Part shown: in pieces, positions 34,452-45,096 of the stretch
Numbering within the stretch: position 1 is the first letter of the stretch
How the letters are laid out: each line of letters opens with the position of its first letter
NCBI RefSeq assembly: GCF_003116035.1
Contig: NZ_LGQW01000015.1
Location: 3,612,969-3,676,968 of the forward strand
DNA: 64,000 nucleotides
From: Azospirillum sp. TSH64
GTDB lineage: Bacteria; Pseudomonadota; Alphaproteobacteria; Azospirillales; Azospirillaceae
Direction: 5' to 3'
The notes under the pieces: generated by a model
Told to the model about the DNA's origin: nothing
The model's database searches: none
The model's input: the letters and a program-made list of their open reading frames with translations, nothing else
Translations under genes and position numbers: made by a program

Positions 34452-35570
34452 ATGAGTGAGAGCAGCGCGGCCAAACGTCCGCCGACCATCGACGACGTCC
34501 TCCGCCTCCGCGCGGCGGAACCGGTGCCGTCGGCAGATGGGGACGCCGCCGGGGACGCCACCGGTGACGCCGCTGGGGGGCCGGCTCCGACGCGCATCGT
34601 CGAGATCGCCCGGCTGGCCGGGGTGTCGCCGATCACCGTGTCGCGCGCCCTGCGCCAGCCGGAGAAGGTGGCCGAGGCCAAGCGCCGGAAGATCCTGGAG
34701 ATCGTCGAGCGCACCGGCTACGCCACCAACCCGCATGCCCGCGCCCTGCGGTCGGGCCAGTCGAACATCGTCGCCGCCTTCGTCTCCAACCTGCAAAGCC
34801 AGCAGTTCTGCCTTGCCGTGCAGGGCTGCGGCGAGGTGCTGGAGCCGCAGGGCTACCAGCTGATGATCGGGCAGACCTCCTACTCCTACGCCAAGGAGAC
34901 GACGATGATCCAGTCGCTGCGCGAGATGCGGCCGGCGGCGGTCATGTTCACCGGCGTCATCGAGATCGAGGAGAACCGGCGGGCGCTGCGGGCGCTCGGC
35001 ATTCCGATCATGGAGACCTGGGCCTATCCCCGTGACCCTATCGACATGCTGGTCGGCTTCTCCAATATCGACGGCGGCCGTCTGGCGGCCGAGCATTTCG
35101 CCGGGCGGGGCTACCGCCGCGTCGCCTATATCGGCCGGCGCAGCGGCCGCGGTGCCCTGCGCCTCACCGGCTTCCGCGAGGGTGCCCGCGCCGCCGGGCT
35201 CGACATCGCCGCCGAGCTGTCGGTCGACAGGGTGACCAGCATGGTCGATGGCCGCCGTGCGCTGGCCGAGCTGCTGTCCCGCAAGGCGGCGGTCGAGGCG
35301 GTGTTCTGCGCCAACGACCTGCTGGCGACCGGCGCACTGCTGGAGGCACGCCGGCTGGGCATGCGCCTGCCCGACGACATCGCCATCCTGGGATTCGGCC
35401 ACAATGACGTGGCCGAGGAGCTGCCGCCCGGCCTGACCACCATCGGCATCGACAGCCGCGACCTCGGCCGGCAGGCCGGGGCGATGATCCTGCAACGGAT
35501 GCGCGGAGACATGCCGCCGGAGCCGATCCGTGCCGTCGAACTGACGCTGACCCATCGCGGCAGCAGCTGA
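34452..35570 (+). CDS. LacI-family transcriptional regulator
   Basis: 372 residues. The DNA-binding domain TRIVEIARLAGVSPITVSRAL starts only near residue 47, after a low-complexity extension containing GDAAGDATGDAAGG. Hinge helix near NPHARALRSGQSN, then a periplasmic-binding-like effector domain (DNDD-type acidic CANDLLATGAL). AAGGAG is nine bases before ATG 34452. Being the last gene of the operon behind O1/O2, it most likely autoregulates, with the transported substrate or a product as inducer. Confidence 0.85.
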   Translation: MSESSAAKRPPTIDDVLRLRAAEPVPSADGDAAGDATGDAAGGPAPTRIVEIARLAGVSPITVSRALRQPEKVAEAKRRKILEIVERTGYATNPHARALRSGQSNIVAAFVSNLQSQQFCLAVQGCGEVLEPQGYQLMIGQTSYSYAKETTMIQSLREMRPAAVMFTGVIEIEENRRALRALGIPIMETWAYPRDPIDMLVGFSNIDGGRLAAEHFAGRGYRRVAYIGRRSGRGALRLTGFREGARAAGLDIAAELSVDRVTSMVDGRRALAELLSRKAAVEAVFCANDLLATGALLEARRLGMRLPDDIAILGFGHNDVAEELPPGLTTIGIDSRDLGRQAGAMILQRMRGDMPPEPIRAVELTLTHRGSS

Positions 35571-35767
35571 GACGGGGCCGCCGGTCTGCGTGCCCGAGAC
35601 TTTGTCCGACACTGATTCCGTGAGATGCTCTTAAGCCGAGTCCTGCCGATTGGCTGCATCGCCGCTCATCGGCAGCCAGCGCGGCAGGCCAGGCCGATGA
35701 GCGAGCGGGGAAGCATGGCGAACCGATGCCGGCATGGTGTCAGAAGAATTGCCTGCGCACCGCTGCC

Positions 35768-37204
35768 ATGACGCACTTGCCACCGGCCGGTCCCGACCCT
35801 GCGCTCGAAGACCGTATACAACGGATCGCAGCCGGTCTTCCGCCGCCGGTGATCGTCGCCGGTGAACCGGCCGACTGGCCGGGTCTGGCTGCGTACATGA
35901 GTCTGGCTGCGCGCATGGCGGCGCTGCATGTCCCTGGCGTCAGCGTTGCGGTCATCCATGAGGGTCGTCTGGCCTGGACGCGCGGTTTTGGAGATGCCAC
36001 GGTCGGCGGCTCTCCGGTGACTGCCGACACGCTGTTCCAGGCGGCGTCGATCAGCAAGCCGATCACTGCGCTGGCGGTGCTGAGGCTGGTTCAGGACGGT
36101 CGGCTTGGCCTTGACTCGGACGTCGACAGCCACCTCGTTTCCTGGCACATCCCGCCTGCCGCCGGGTCAACCGCCGTCACTGTCCGCGGATTGCTGAACC
36201 ATAGCGCGGGGCTGACCGTGCACGGGTTCGCCGGCTATCCGGCCGGTCAGCCAGTCCCGACGCTGGCTCAGCTGCTCGATGGCATCGACCCGGCGAACTC
36301 GCCGCCGATCCGCGTCGGCCAACCGCCGGGCAACGCATGGCGGTATTCAGGCGGCGGATATACGGTGCTTCAGCAGCTGTTGATCGATGTCACGGGCGAG
36401 GCGTTCCCCGTTCACATGGAGCGGGCGGTCCTGGGTCCATTGTCGATGACCGACAGCACATTCGCACAACCTCTTCCCGTCGACCGGGTCGCCGAGGCGG
36501 CGACACCCTACGGTTTCGATGGAAAGCCGGTCGAGGGCGGTCCCCACATCTATCCGGAGATGGCAGCCGCCGGGCTGTGGTCGACACCGTCCGACCTGGC
36601 GCTGGTTATCATGGCGCTCCAGCGCGCCTGGTCCGGCCGGCGCGATGAGGTGCTGTCGCCTGACATGGTCAAAACAATGCTGACGCCCGGTCTTGGCGGC
36701 TTCGGCCTGGGGTTTGGACTCGATGGCGGCGGAAAGGGCGGTGGACCCGAACCCTGCTTCTTCCACAGCGGGCTCAATGCCGGCTTTTCGTGCGTGATGG
36801 CGGGTTTCGTGGGCGGCAGCCAGGACGGAGCCGTGATCATGACCAACGGCTCCGCCGGAGCTGTCGCTCATGGCCTGCTGCGCGCGATTGCCGAAGAGTA
36901 CGATTGGCCGGCGTTCCGGCCGGTCGAACGCCGGCTCGGTATCGCCGACCCGGCATTCTACGCCCGTTTGGCTGGCCGCTACCGCCTGCCCGATTTCGAG
37001 ATCGCTGTCATTGCCGATGGCAATCGCCTGTACGGTCGGGTCGGCAGCGATCAGGTCGAGATGTTTCCCCTTGCCGGCACCGACGAATTTTTCCTGAAAG
37101 TCGATGTTTCGACAGTCGCCTTTCGTATGCCTGCCGCCGGTCCTGCAACGGCGCTGGTTCTTCGGACCGGGAGCATCGACCAGACGGGGCTGCGGATCGA
37201 TTGA
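35768..37204 (+). CDS. Beta-lactamase-family serine hydrolase
   Basis: 478 residues from ATG 35768 (ATG 35726 adds 14). Class C/esterase fold with nucleophile motif S-I-S-K (in FQAASISKPIT, about residues 94-97), tyrosine motif YSGGGY near 197 and HSGLNAGF as third motif. No clear signal peptide. The C-terminal 90 residues form a lipocalin-like beta domain. Family members are esterases, D-aminopeptidases or amidases; true beta-lactam resistance is unlikely to be inferred. Codon choice is less GC-biased at third positions than in neighbours, which may mean later acquisition. Confidence 0.78.
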   Translation: MTHLPPAGPDPALEDRIQRIAAGLPPPVIVAGEPADWPGLAAYMSLAARMAALHVPGVSVAVIHEGRLAWTRGFGDATVGGSPVTADTLFQAASISKPITALAVLRLVQDGRLGLDSDVDSHLVSWHIPPAAGSTAVTVRGLLNHSAGLTVHGFAGYPAGQPVPTLAQLLDGIDPANSPPIRVGQPPGNAWRYSGGGYTVLQQLLIDVTGEAFPVHMERAVLGPLSMTDSTFAQPLPVDRVAEAATPYGFDGKPVEGGPHIYPEMAAAGLWSTPSDLALVIMALQRAWSGRRDEVLSPDMVKTMLTPGLGGFGLGFGLDGGGKGGGPEPCFFHSGLNAGFSCVMAGFVGGSQDGAVIMTNGSAGAVAHGLLRAIAEEYDWPAFRPVERRLGIADPAFYARLAGRYRLPDFEIAVIADGNRLYGRVGSDQVEMFPLAGTDEFFLKVDVSTVAFRMPAAGPATALVLRTGSIDQTGLRID

Positions 37205-37412
37205 CGTTCGGCCGGTGCCGAGCTTGTGCCTCGCCGCGTCAATGACGACCGTTTTCATCGGGGGGGCCGATTGGAGCGTTCGCTATCCTCATCGCTCTCC
37301 CGGACTCAGCCGAACGCCCCGGTCCTGACCGTTCGCGCCCAGGCATGTGCAAGCGCCACGGCCTATCTGTCTGCCCTGCCTGTCATCGAATCGAAACGAT
37401 CGGACCCCGCTT

Positions 37413-38021
37413 ATGGAAGCTTTGAACCAACATCTGTTCCTTCTGCTGAACGCTCCATCCGATCCGCCGGCCGGGCTTCTCATGCTGGCGCGCTTTCTGG
37501 CCGACGACGTGGTGGTGCTGGTCGCGGCCCTGGTCGCGGCGCTGTGGGTGTGGGGACGGCAAGACGGACGCGCCGTCCTGGTCGGTGCCGGATGCGCCCT
37601 GCTGACGGCGGCGCTGGTCAACGCGGCGATTGGCGCGCTCTGGCATCATCCGCGCCCCTTCGTGCTCGGGTTGGGGCATCAGCTGATCCCGCATGCCGCG
37701 GATTCATCCTTCCCCAGCGACCATGCGACCTTCATGTGGACGATCGGGATCAGCCTGCTGCTGCGGGGATCCTGGCAACGGCTGGGCTGGGGGATGATGA
37801 CCTTCGGGATGGGCGTCGCGTGGGCGCGCATCTATCTTGGCGTTCACTTCCCCCTCGACATGGCGGGTGCGCTTCTGGTTTCCGCCACCGCGTCCCTGCT
37901 GGTCATTCCGGCACGTCCCATCGTCGACGGAGTGCTGACGCCGGCCATCGTCCGGCTTTACGAGGGAACCGTGCGGCTGCTGCATCTGCCCGCCGCCCTG
38001 TTCCCGCTGGACCGCAAATGA
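37413..38021 (+). CDS. PAP2-family phosphatase, undecaprenyl-diphosphatase-like (BcrC type)
   Basis: 202 residues from ATG 37413 with five or six hydrophobic segments. Phosphatase motifs: HHPRPF near 78, FPSDHATF near 100, and RIYLGVHFPLD near 146. BcrC-type enzymes recycle undecaprenyl pyrophosphate on the outer face of the inner membrane. The open frame extends upstream to 37347, but no ribosome site supports that start. Confidence 0.78.
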   Translation: MEALNQHLFLLLNAPSDPPAGLLMLARFLADDVVVLVAALVAALWVWGRQDGRAVLVGAGCALLTAALVNAAIGALWHHPRPFVLGLGHQLIPHAADSSFPSDHATFMWTIGISLLLRGSWQRLGWGMMTFGMGVAWARIYLGVHFPLDMAGALLVSATASLLVIPARPIVDGVLTPAIVRLYEGTVRLLHLPAALFPLDRK

Positions 38022-38164
38022 TGGTTTGATGGGATCGTGCTCCTGAACCGCCTGGATCGGGAGCCGGACCCTTGCCGACATCGGCGGCATGGCTCGAACC
38101 CGGGCCGAGCCTCGCTATGTCGCCACGCTGTCGGGGAAACGGGGATCATCCCAAACGGCCGAGC

Positions 38165-38216
38165 GCGCTCCCGTGGAGGCGTTTCCAGAAATGGGGAAAC
38201 GCCTCCACGGGAGCGC
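38165..38216. terminator. Perfect 22-bp inverted repeat between convergent genes
   Basis: Arms 38165-38186 and 38195-38216 are perfectly complementary over 22 bp around an 8-base loop. The position, between the ends of the PAP2 gene and glmS, suits a bidirectional transcription block, but neither flank has a clear U-run. It could also be a mobile or repeated intergenic palindrome. Confidence 0.5.
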
Positions 38217-38263
38217 TGACGCTCACGCATACGCAGACACTTTGTTCGCGGAGAACGCCCCGC

Positions 38264-40090
<1,827 letters not shown>

Positions 40091-40155
40091 GGACCTGATG
40101 CTCCTGAAAAAGGTGCCGGCTGACGAGCCGGAGAGAAACGGATCCCGGACCGATC

Positions 40156-41508
40156 CTACGCCTTTTTTGCTTTCTCGTTTTGCTTCCGTTCGCGAAAACG
40201 CTTTGCCCAGCCGGCGTACGCCTTCTGGTTGCCGCGGGCGACCACCAGCGCGTCGGCCTCCACCGCCATCGTCACCACGCTGCCGGCGCCGACGATGGCA
40301 CCGTCGCCGATGACGACCGGGGCGACCAGCGCGCTGTTGGAGCCGATGAAGGCCCCGGCGCCGATCTCCGTCCGGCTCTTGGAGAAGCCGTCGTAATTGC
40401 AGGTGATGGTGCCGGCGCCGATGTTGGCCTTGGCCCCGACCCGCGCGTCGCCGATGTAGGTCAGATGGTTGGCCTTGGCCCCGGCTTCGATCACCGCGTT
40501 CTTCACCTCGACGAAATTGCCGATGTGGGCGTCCGGGCCGATCTCCGCACCCGGGCGCAGCCGGGCATAGGGGCCGATGACGGCGCCGCTGTCGATGCGC
40601 ACGCCTTCCAGATGGCAGTAGGGCTTGATCTCCACCCGGTCGGCGACCGTCACGCCGGCACCGAAGAAGCAGCCGGGGCCGACCACCACGTCGCGGCCGA
40701 GCCGGGTGTCGACGCTGAGGAAGATGCTGTCGGGGTCGATCAGCGTGGCGCCGTTGTCCATCGCGGCCTTGCGCAGGCGGCGCTGCAGCAGCTTTTCCAC
40801 CTCCGCCAGCTCGGCGCGGGAATTGACGCCGACCACCTCGGCCGGGGCGGCCTCCACCACGGCGCAGGCCATGCCGGCGCGGCGCGCGATCTGGACCACG
40901 TCGGTCAGGTAATATTCGGACTTGGCGTTGTCGTTGCCGACGCTGCCGATCAGGTCGACCATGCGCGCGCCGTCGAACGCCATCAGCCCGGCGTTGCACA
41001 GGGTGACCGCGCGCTCCTCCTCGCTGGCGTCGAGATATTCGACGATCTTCTCCAGCCCGCCGCGGGCGTTCAGGATCAGGCGGCCATAGGCGCCGGGATC
41101 GTCGGGGCGCATGCCCAGCACCACCACGGCCGGGTCGGCCGCCTGCCGGCGCGCCTGCACCAGCGCGCGCAGCGTGTCCGGCGTCACCAGCGGCGTGTCG
41201 CCGTACAGCACGATGACGTCGCCGGTGAAGCCCTCCAGCAGGCCGAAGGCTGCGCGCACGGCGTCGGCGGTGCCGCGCTGCTCGTGCTGGACCGCGGTGG
41301 GGTAGGGGGCGACGGCGGCGGCCACGCTGTCCATGCCGGGGCCGACCACGACCACGACATGGTCGGGGTCGAGCGTCTTCACCGCGGCCAGCACATGCCC
41401 GACCATCGGCCGGCCGGCAACCCGGTGCAGCACCTTGGGCAGATCGGATTTCATGCGTGTGCCCTTGCCGGCGGCGAGGATCACGCAGGCGAGCGGACGA
41501 TGGGCCAT
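40156..41508 (-). CDS. glmU: Bifunctional UDP-GlcNAc pyrophosphorylase / GlcN-1-P acetyltransferase
   Basis: 450 residues. N-terminal nucleotidyltransferase with LAAGKGTRMKSDLPKVLH (residues 11-28) and the C-terminal left-handed beta-helix of hexapeptide repeats (GPYARLRPGAEIGPDAHIGNFVEVKNA, TYIGDARVGAKANIGAGTITCNYDG). Converts glucosamine-1-phosphate to UDP-GlcNAc. First gene of the glmU-glmS operon. Confidence 0.97.
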   Translation of the reverse strand: MAHRPLACVILAAGKGTRMKSDLPKVLHRVAGRPMVGHVLAAVKTLDPDHVVVVVGPGMDSVAAAVAPYPTAVQHEQRGTADAVRAAFGLLEGFTGDVIVLYGDTPLVTPDTLRALVQARRQAADPAVVVLGMRPDDPGAYGRLILNARGGLEKIVEYLDASEEERAVTLCNAGLMAFDGARMVDLIGSVGNDNAKSEYYLTDVVQIARRAGMACAVVEAAPAEVVGVNSRAELAEVEKLLQRRLRKAAMDNGATLIDPDSIFLSVDTRLGRDVVVGPGCFFGAGVTVADRVEIKPYCHLEGVRIDSGAVIGPYARLRPGAEIGPDAHIGNFVEVKNAVIEAGAKANHLTYIGDARVGAKANIGAGTITCNYDGFSKSRTEIGAGAFIGSNSALVAPVVIGDGAIVGAGSVVTMAVEADALVVARGNQKAYAGWAKRFRERKQNEKAKKA

Positions 41509-42193
41509 GGTGATGTTCCTGGTCGAGCCTTGAAGTGGAAGGGAAAGCCGGTCGATGAAGGCGCCGTACTTGAGCCGGTAAACGTTAAGACATCGCTGCT
41601 GGAAAGGACGGCGCTTTTACCGGAGTGGGCGCCGCACCATCCGCATTTCCGAGAATGGTGTGCCACAGCACAGCATGGAAGCCCAAGTCAACTTTTGTTT
41701 CAATCTGCAATAAACAAATGTTTCCAACGGGTTACCTGCCCGGTTCCCCCATGACTCCCGCCGGTTCGCCCGGTCGCATGGGTTTCGTGATCCTTCAGTG
41801 ACATGTATCCGATGACGGTCGTGATCTCCAGGGCAGGACGTCCGAATTCCGCCGGCAGAGAGGATGATTCCTTTCACAGATCACGGAAATGTTTCCTTTC
41901 AGTTCCGGCTGATTTTTCTTGCCAGGATCAGGGCGCCGCCAAATCCTATTCTGTCCCGGAGGTGTCCGGGAGCGGCGTTGAACAGTATTGTCACCGAAGT
42001 AGCGTTTCGCTTCCCCTGCGTCAATTCGGCCTTTAGGTCCGCGCGGCACGGTACCAACAGCCGGCTACACGGTCTTTTTCCGAGTAGCCAGGACCGCAGA
42101 GCCGTCATAGTCATGCCGCCGTCCGGCCGGCGAGGTCCGATGACGTCTGGCCAATGCACGGCTGCCGGCACCATGGCGCGGTGCAGGGAGCTT
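41509..42193. other. Long intergenic region upstream of glmU
   Basis: 685 bases with lower GC than the surroundings, presumably holding the glmU-glmS promoter. Visible structures are minor: an AAACA/TGTTT dyad at 41712-41723 and a 6-bp hairpin CCCGGA/TCCGGG at 41955-41970. Open frames here (for example 41864-42730 and its antisense) lack ribosome sites and protein-like composition; I see no gene. Confidence 0.5.
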
Positions 42194-42604
42194 TCAGGCT
42201 GTGGGAGGGCCGGAAGATCCGTCCTTCTGCCGCAGCGCCTTGAGCAGGGCAGCCCGGAGGGTCTCGGGCGAGCAGGGCATCTCCAGCAGGATTCCGCTGA
42301 AGGCGCTGGCTTTCCAGCGTTGCAGAAGGCTGGAATCCCCGGTGATGCCGATCCATGGCAGGGGGTAGCCGATTTCGGCTTCAAAGCGGCTGGCCAGCTG
42401 GTCGCCGGTTTCCTGGCCGTTCGTCGGAGGAAGAAGCAACACCGTCGGACGGAGATTGTCTGCCCTGGTGTCGGCAATGATGTCATCCAGGTTGTCGCCG
42501 GAAACGACTTGGCATCCCCAGGATTCCAGCAATGCTTCGACGCCAAGGCGCAGAACGGCGTTCTGCTCCAACACAACGACGGTGTTCCCTTTGATTGCCG
42601 GCAC
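42194..42604 (-). CDS. Receiver-like (CheY-fold) single-domain protein
   Basis: 136 residues from GTG 42604, chosen because GGAGG lies ten bases upstream. The fold pattern NTVVVLEQNAVLRLGVEALLESWGCQVV followed by PTVLLLPP and WIGITGD resembles a receiver domain, but the acidic pair at the start is EQN and the phospho-acceptor Asp is missing (LLLPPTNGQETGDQL). It is therefore a pseudo-receiver, possibly a binding partner or a decayed regulator. It ends TA after a polar tail. Confidence 0.6.
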   Translation of the reverse strand: MPAIKGNTVVVLEQNAVLRLGVEALLESWGCQVVSGDNLDDIIADTRADNLRPTVLLLPPTNGQETGDQLASRFEAEIGYPLPWIGITGDSSLLQRWKASAFSGILLEMPCSPETLRAALLKALRQKDGSSGPPTA

Positions 42605-43107
42605 TGTGCGAAGCCCTCCAGCCGTGAGTGGTCCGGAACATTTCCCGAGACGGTAACTCGGGGGCCTGGGTGGACATTGCATACGGTCTCAACTTTGTCA
42701 TTAACCTGTGATGGCTTCAACCGACAGTAGGTTCGAGGCGCGATGTCCACCGACCGTGGGGCGATCCGGGTTCGGATAGCGACGGGTACATACACCGATA
42801 CTATCCCTTTGAACGGAAGGGGTATCCCTCAGGACCCGCGTGCCGGAACCGCAAAGCCCCTAGACTGGCAAGGGTCGATCCGGCGCTGCCGGGCGACGGG
42901 ACGCCGATCCGGGGGAGGACGCGCCATGATGCAGGACGATGCCCTGACAGCCGGCTCGCTGGCTTTCACCGTTCTGCTGCTGACGTTGGCCGCAGCCGGC
43001 AGGCACGACAATCAATCAAAAACCTGCCGGGTGCGGGTCGGACGGCGGCGTGTTTCGCGGCCGTCCGGCCAGCGTCATGGCGGCAGCCGATGGGAAGGAA
43101 CTCCACC
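42605..43107. other. Intergenic stretch with no convincing gene
   Basis: About 500 bases. An open frame from 42743 encodes a low-complexity arginine-rich product with no ribosome site or recognisable pattern and is discounted. The segment may carry promoters for the flanking divergent genes. Confidence 0.45.
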
Positions 43108-43374
43108 ATGGCCTCTCGCATGGCTCGGATCGTTCATATGGGCAAACTTGGCGGCTTTGCGGCGTTGCTGGACGGCAGGATGCTCGAGCTGGAAGGCTGT
43201 TTCCTCTGGCCGTCGGCCACGGCGCTGAGCGACGCGGCGCGGCGGGCCGGCATCGCGCTGTCCGATCTGGTCCTGGACACCCGATCCACAACGGGACCGG
43301 CCGGGCCGGCTGCCGCGGTCAGCGCACGGTCTGCGGCGAGGCTCCGGCCCGGCGGTCTGCCGCTGGCGGCGTGA
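43108..43374 (+). CDS. Small hypothetical protein
   Basis: 88 residues from ATG 43108, with GGGAAGGAA about ten bases upstream. MARIVHMGKLGGFAALLDGRMLELEGCFLWPSATALSDAARRAGIALSDLVLDTR looks protein-like in its first 55 residues; the tail is alanine-rich. Its last 56 bases overlap the end of the DUF3108 gene on the other strand. Family not recognised; may not be real. Confidence 0.35.
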   Translation: MASRMARIVHMGKLGGFAALLDGRMLELEGCFLWPSATALSDAARRAGIALSDLVLDTRSTTGPAGPAAAVSARSAARLRPGGLPLAA

Positions 43375-44236
43375 CGCCGGTCAGATGGACCACCACGCTG
43401 CCGAAATCGCTGTCCGTCTCCAGCCGGACCGGCAGCGGCGGATAGCCGGCGGCGACCGGGGCCAGCCACAGATTGACCGGCGGCCGGTCGGCAGGATTGT
43501 TGCGCTGCCAGAAGCGGCCGCCCGACGATGACCGGGCATAGCCGGCCACCGGCTTGTAGCTCACGCGGCATTGCTGGGCGACGCCGGAGAAGATCGAGTA
43601 GCGCGACGGGTCGACGATCCGCCGCCCCACCTCGCTGAACACCATGTCGTAGCGGCGGCGGCCGTCGAACACCGGCAGCGACCGGTCGCAGCCCTCGCTC
43701 GCGCCCACCGCGAACAGCAGGTCGAGCACGGCGGTCAGCGGATCCAGCGTGCCGCGCTGCAGGTCCGGCGGCACCGTCTCGCGGTCGTCCTTGTCCGCCG
43801 GCGGCGTGACGCTGGTGGAAATCTCGCCCTGCGGTCCGTAGGTCAGCGTGACGTTGCGCGGTTCGCCGCGCAGCTGGCTGGTCTGGCGGTGGCTGTCCGG
43901 CCGCAGATCGTCGCCGCGGACATGGCCGTCGCTCTCGGAGTCGGTGCGCCAGCTGAACAGCCGGCCGATGGTGCCGCCGGTGACCGCCGACACGGCGATG
44001 CGGTAGCGGTCGCCGGCCACGTCCAGCGTCGCATTCACGTCCAGCGCGGTCACCCCGCCGACGAAGACCCGGTAGGTCGCCTTCACCGGCTCCGCCGACG
44101 CCACGGCCGTTGCCAGCGGAAGCAGGGGCAGTGAGAGGCCGGCCGCAATCAGGGCCGTCCGGGCAGGGCAGAGGAGATGGCAGAGGAGATGGCGGGGGAG
44201 ATGGCGGGGAAGGCGGCGGGGGCTGGGCTGGGGCAC
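43319..44236 (-). CDS. DUF3108 family secreted protein
   Basis: 305 residues from GTG 44236, supported by AGGAG nine bases upstream; a TTG at 44308 would add 24. The N-terminus contains an unusual RHLPRHLPRHLLCHLLC repeat followed by the hydrophobic stretch ALIAAGLSLPLLPLATAVASA, so export is likely. The mature part (ATYRVFVGGVTALDVNATLDV ... DPLTAVLDLLFAVG) fits DUF3108, periplasmic proteins of unknown role. Two cysteines (CDRS, QQCRVSYK) may form a disulfide. Confidence 0.7.
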   Translation of the reverse strand: MPQPSPRRLPRHLPRHLLCHLLCPARTALIAAGLSLPLLPLATAVASAEPVKATYRVFVGGVTALDVNATLDVAGDRYRIAVSAVTGGTIGRLFSWRTDSESDGHVRGDDLRPDSHRQTSQLRGEPRNVTLTYGPQGEISTSVTPPADKDDRETVPPDLQRGTLDPLTAVLDLLFAVGASEGCDRSLPVFDGRRRYDMVFSEVGRRIVDPSRYSIFSGVAQQCRVSYKPVAGYARSSSGGRFWQRNNPADRPPVNLWLAPVAAGYPPLPVRLETDSDFGSVVVHLTGVTPPAADRRAGASPQTVR

Positions 44237-44442
44237 GGTCCAAAGCTCCTGCGGTCGTCGTGTCGGTTCGGGGGCGACGTTTTCGGGGGTGTCGTTTCGG
44301 GTGGGCAATCTTTTTTAAGATGGGGATGAATCTGACGCTTGACACCCGTTGGGGAAGGCCGTAGAAACCCGCCCACCGCAGCGGCGGGGCCGACGAAAGA
44401 CGGTCGCGGCGCAAAAGAGTTCGGTACAGAGTTTCAGGGTTC

Positions 44443-44517
44443 GGGCGCGTAGCTCAGCGGGAGAGCATTCGCTTCACACGCGAAGGGTCACAGGTTCAAT
44501 CCCTGTCGCGCCCACCA
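44443..44517 (+). tRNA. tRNA-Val (anticodon CAC)
   Basis: 75 nucleotides including an encoded CCA. Acceptor GGGCGCG pairs with CGCGCCC; D-arm AGCTCAGCGGGAGAGC; anticodon stem TTCGC/GCGAA around loop TTCACAC, anticodon CAC at 44475-44477; T-arm with GTTCAATCC. Reads GUG codons, the most used valine codon type in such GC-rich genomes. Confidence 0.96.
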
Positions 44518-44526
44518 TTAAAAAAA

Positions 44527-44556
44527 GGCTCCGGACAATCGTCCGGAGCCTTTTTT
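44527..44556 (+). terminator. Rho-independent terminator after tRNA-Val
   Basis: GGCTCCGGAC pairs perfectly with GTCCGGAGCC around loop AATC, followed by T6. The A6 before the stem makes it usable from both sides. Confidence 0.9.
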
Positions 44557-44735
44557 GCTTTCCGCTCCTGTCTGACCGCAGTTGCGTGCGCTGGCGCGGA
44601 CCGGCACAGCCAACATCGCAAAATCCTTATGTAATGGGCGATCCCGCGGTCGATTGACGCAGATCAGCCCCTTTTGCGCTGCAATAGGCTAGACAGGGCA
44701 TCATTCCTGTCACCCGCTTCGGAAAGCCAACTCAC

Positions 44736-44900
44736 ATGGACGATACCCGTATCGCTTTGCTGTCTCTCGCCCTGCTGGTCGCCGTCCTGGCCGTCATCAT
44801 CGGTTCGGTGATCCTGGTGCCGTCCTTCACCGCGCTGCTGGCGACTCTGCTCGCCTGGGCGAATCTGGCCTATCTGGTCGGCATCACCTTCAAGCGCTGA
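44736..44900 (+). CDS. Small membrane protein, 54 residues
   Basis: MDDTRIALLSLALLVAVLAV... encodes two hydrophobic helices (about residues 7-28 and 32-50) separated by PSF, ending GITFKR. GGAAAG lies 11-16 bases upstream. Third-position GC bias is consistent with coding. Function unknown; family not recognised. Located alone between tRNA-Val and panC. Confidence 0.55.
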   Translation: MDDTRIALLSLALLVAVLAVIIGSVILVPSFTALLATLLAWANLAYLVGITFKR

Positions 44901-45096
44901 TGGCCAAGCGCTGATGGCCAAGCGCCGATAGCCGGTAGCTGATCCGGAACCGCGGCGGAGAGGGAGGCCGCCCTCTCCGCCGCGGCTGCCGAACCATGAC
45001 GGTTCGGCAACAGTCTGTCCTGCGGAAAGCTTTTCTGGACAGGAACGGTCCGTCGGGGTATCCAGCGCCCGTTTCGCTGTGCCAAGGACCGACGCC

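Noticed and set aside
40180..41754. Long plus-strand open frame opposite glmU
   Set aside because: Same reason: mirror of the glmU reading frame, no ribosome site and no recognisable protein pattern.
42743..43228. Possible 161-residue gene
   Set aside because: Arginine- and tryptophan-rich low-complexity product, no ribosome site, overlaps a better small frame.
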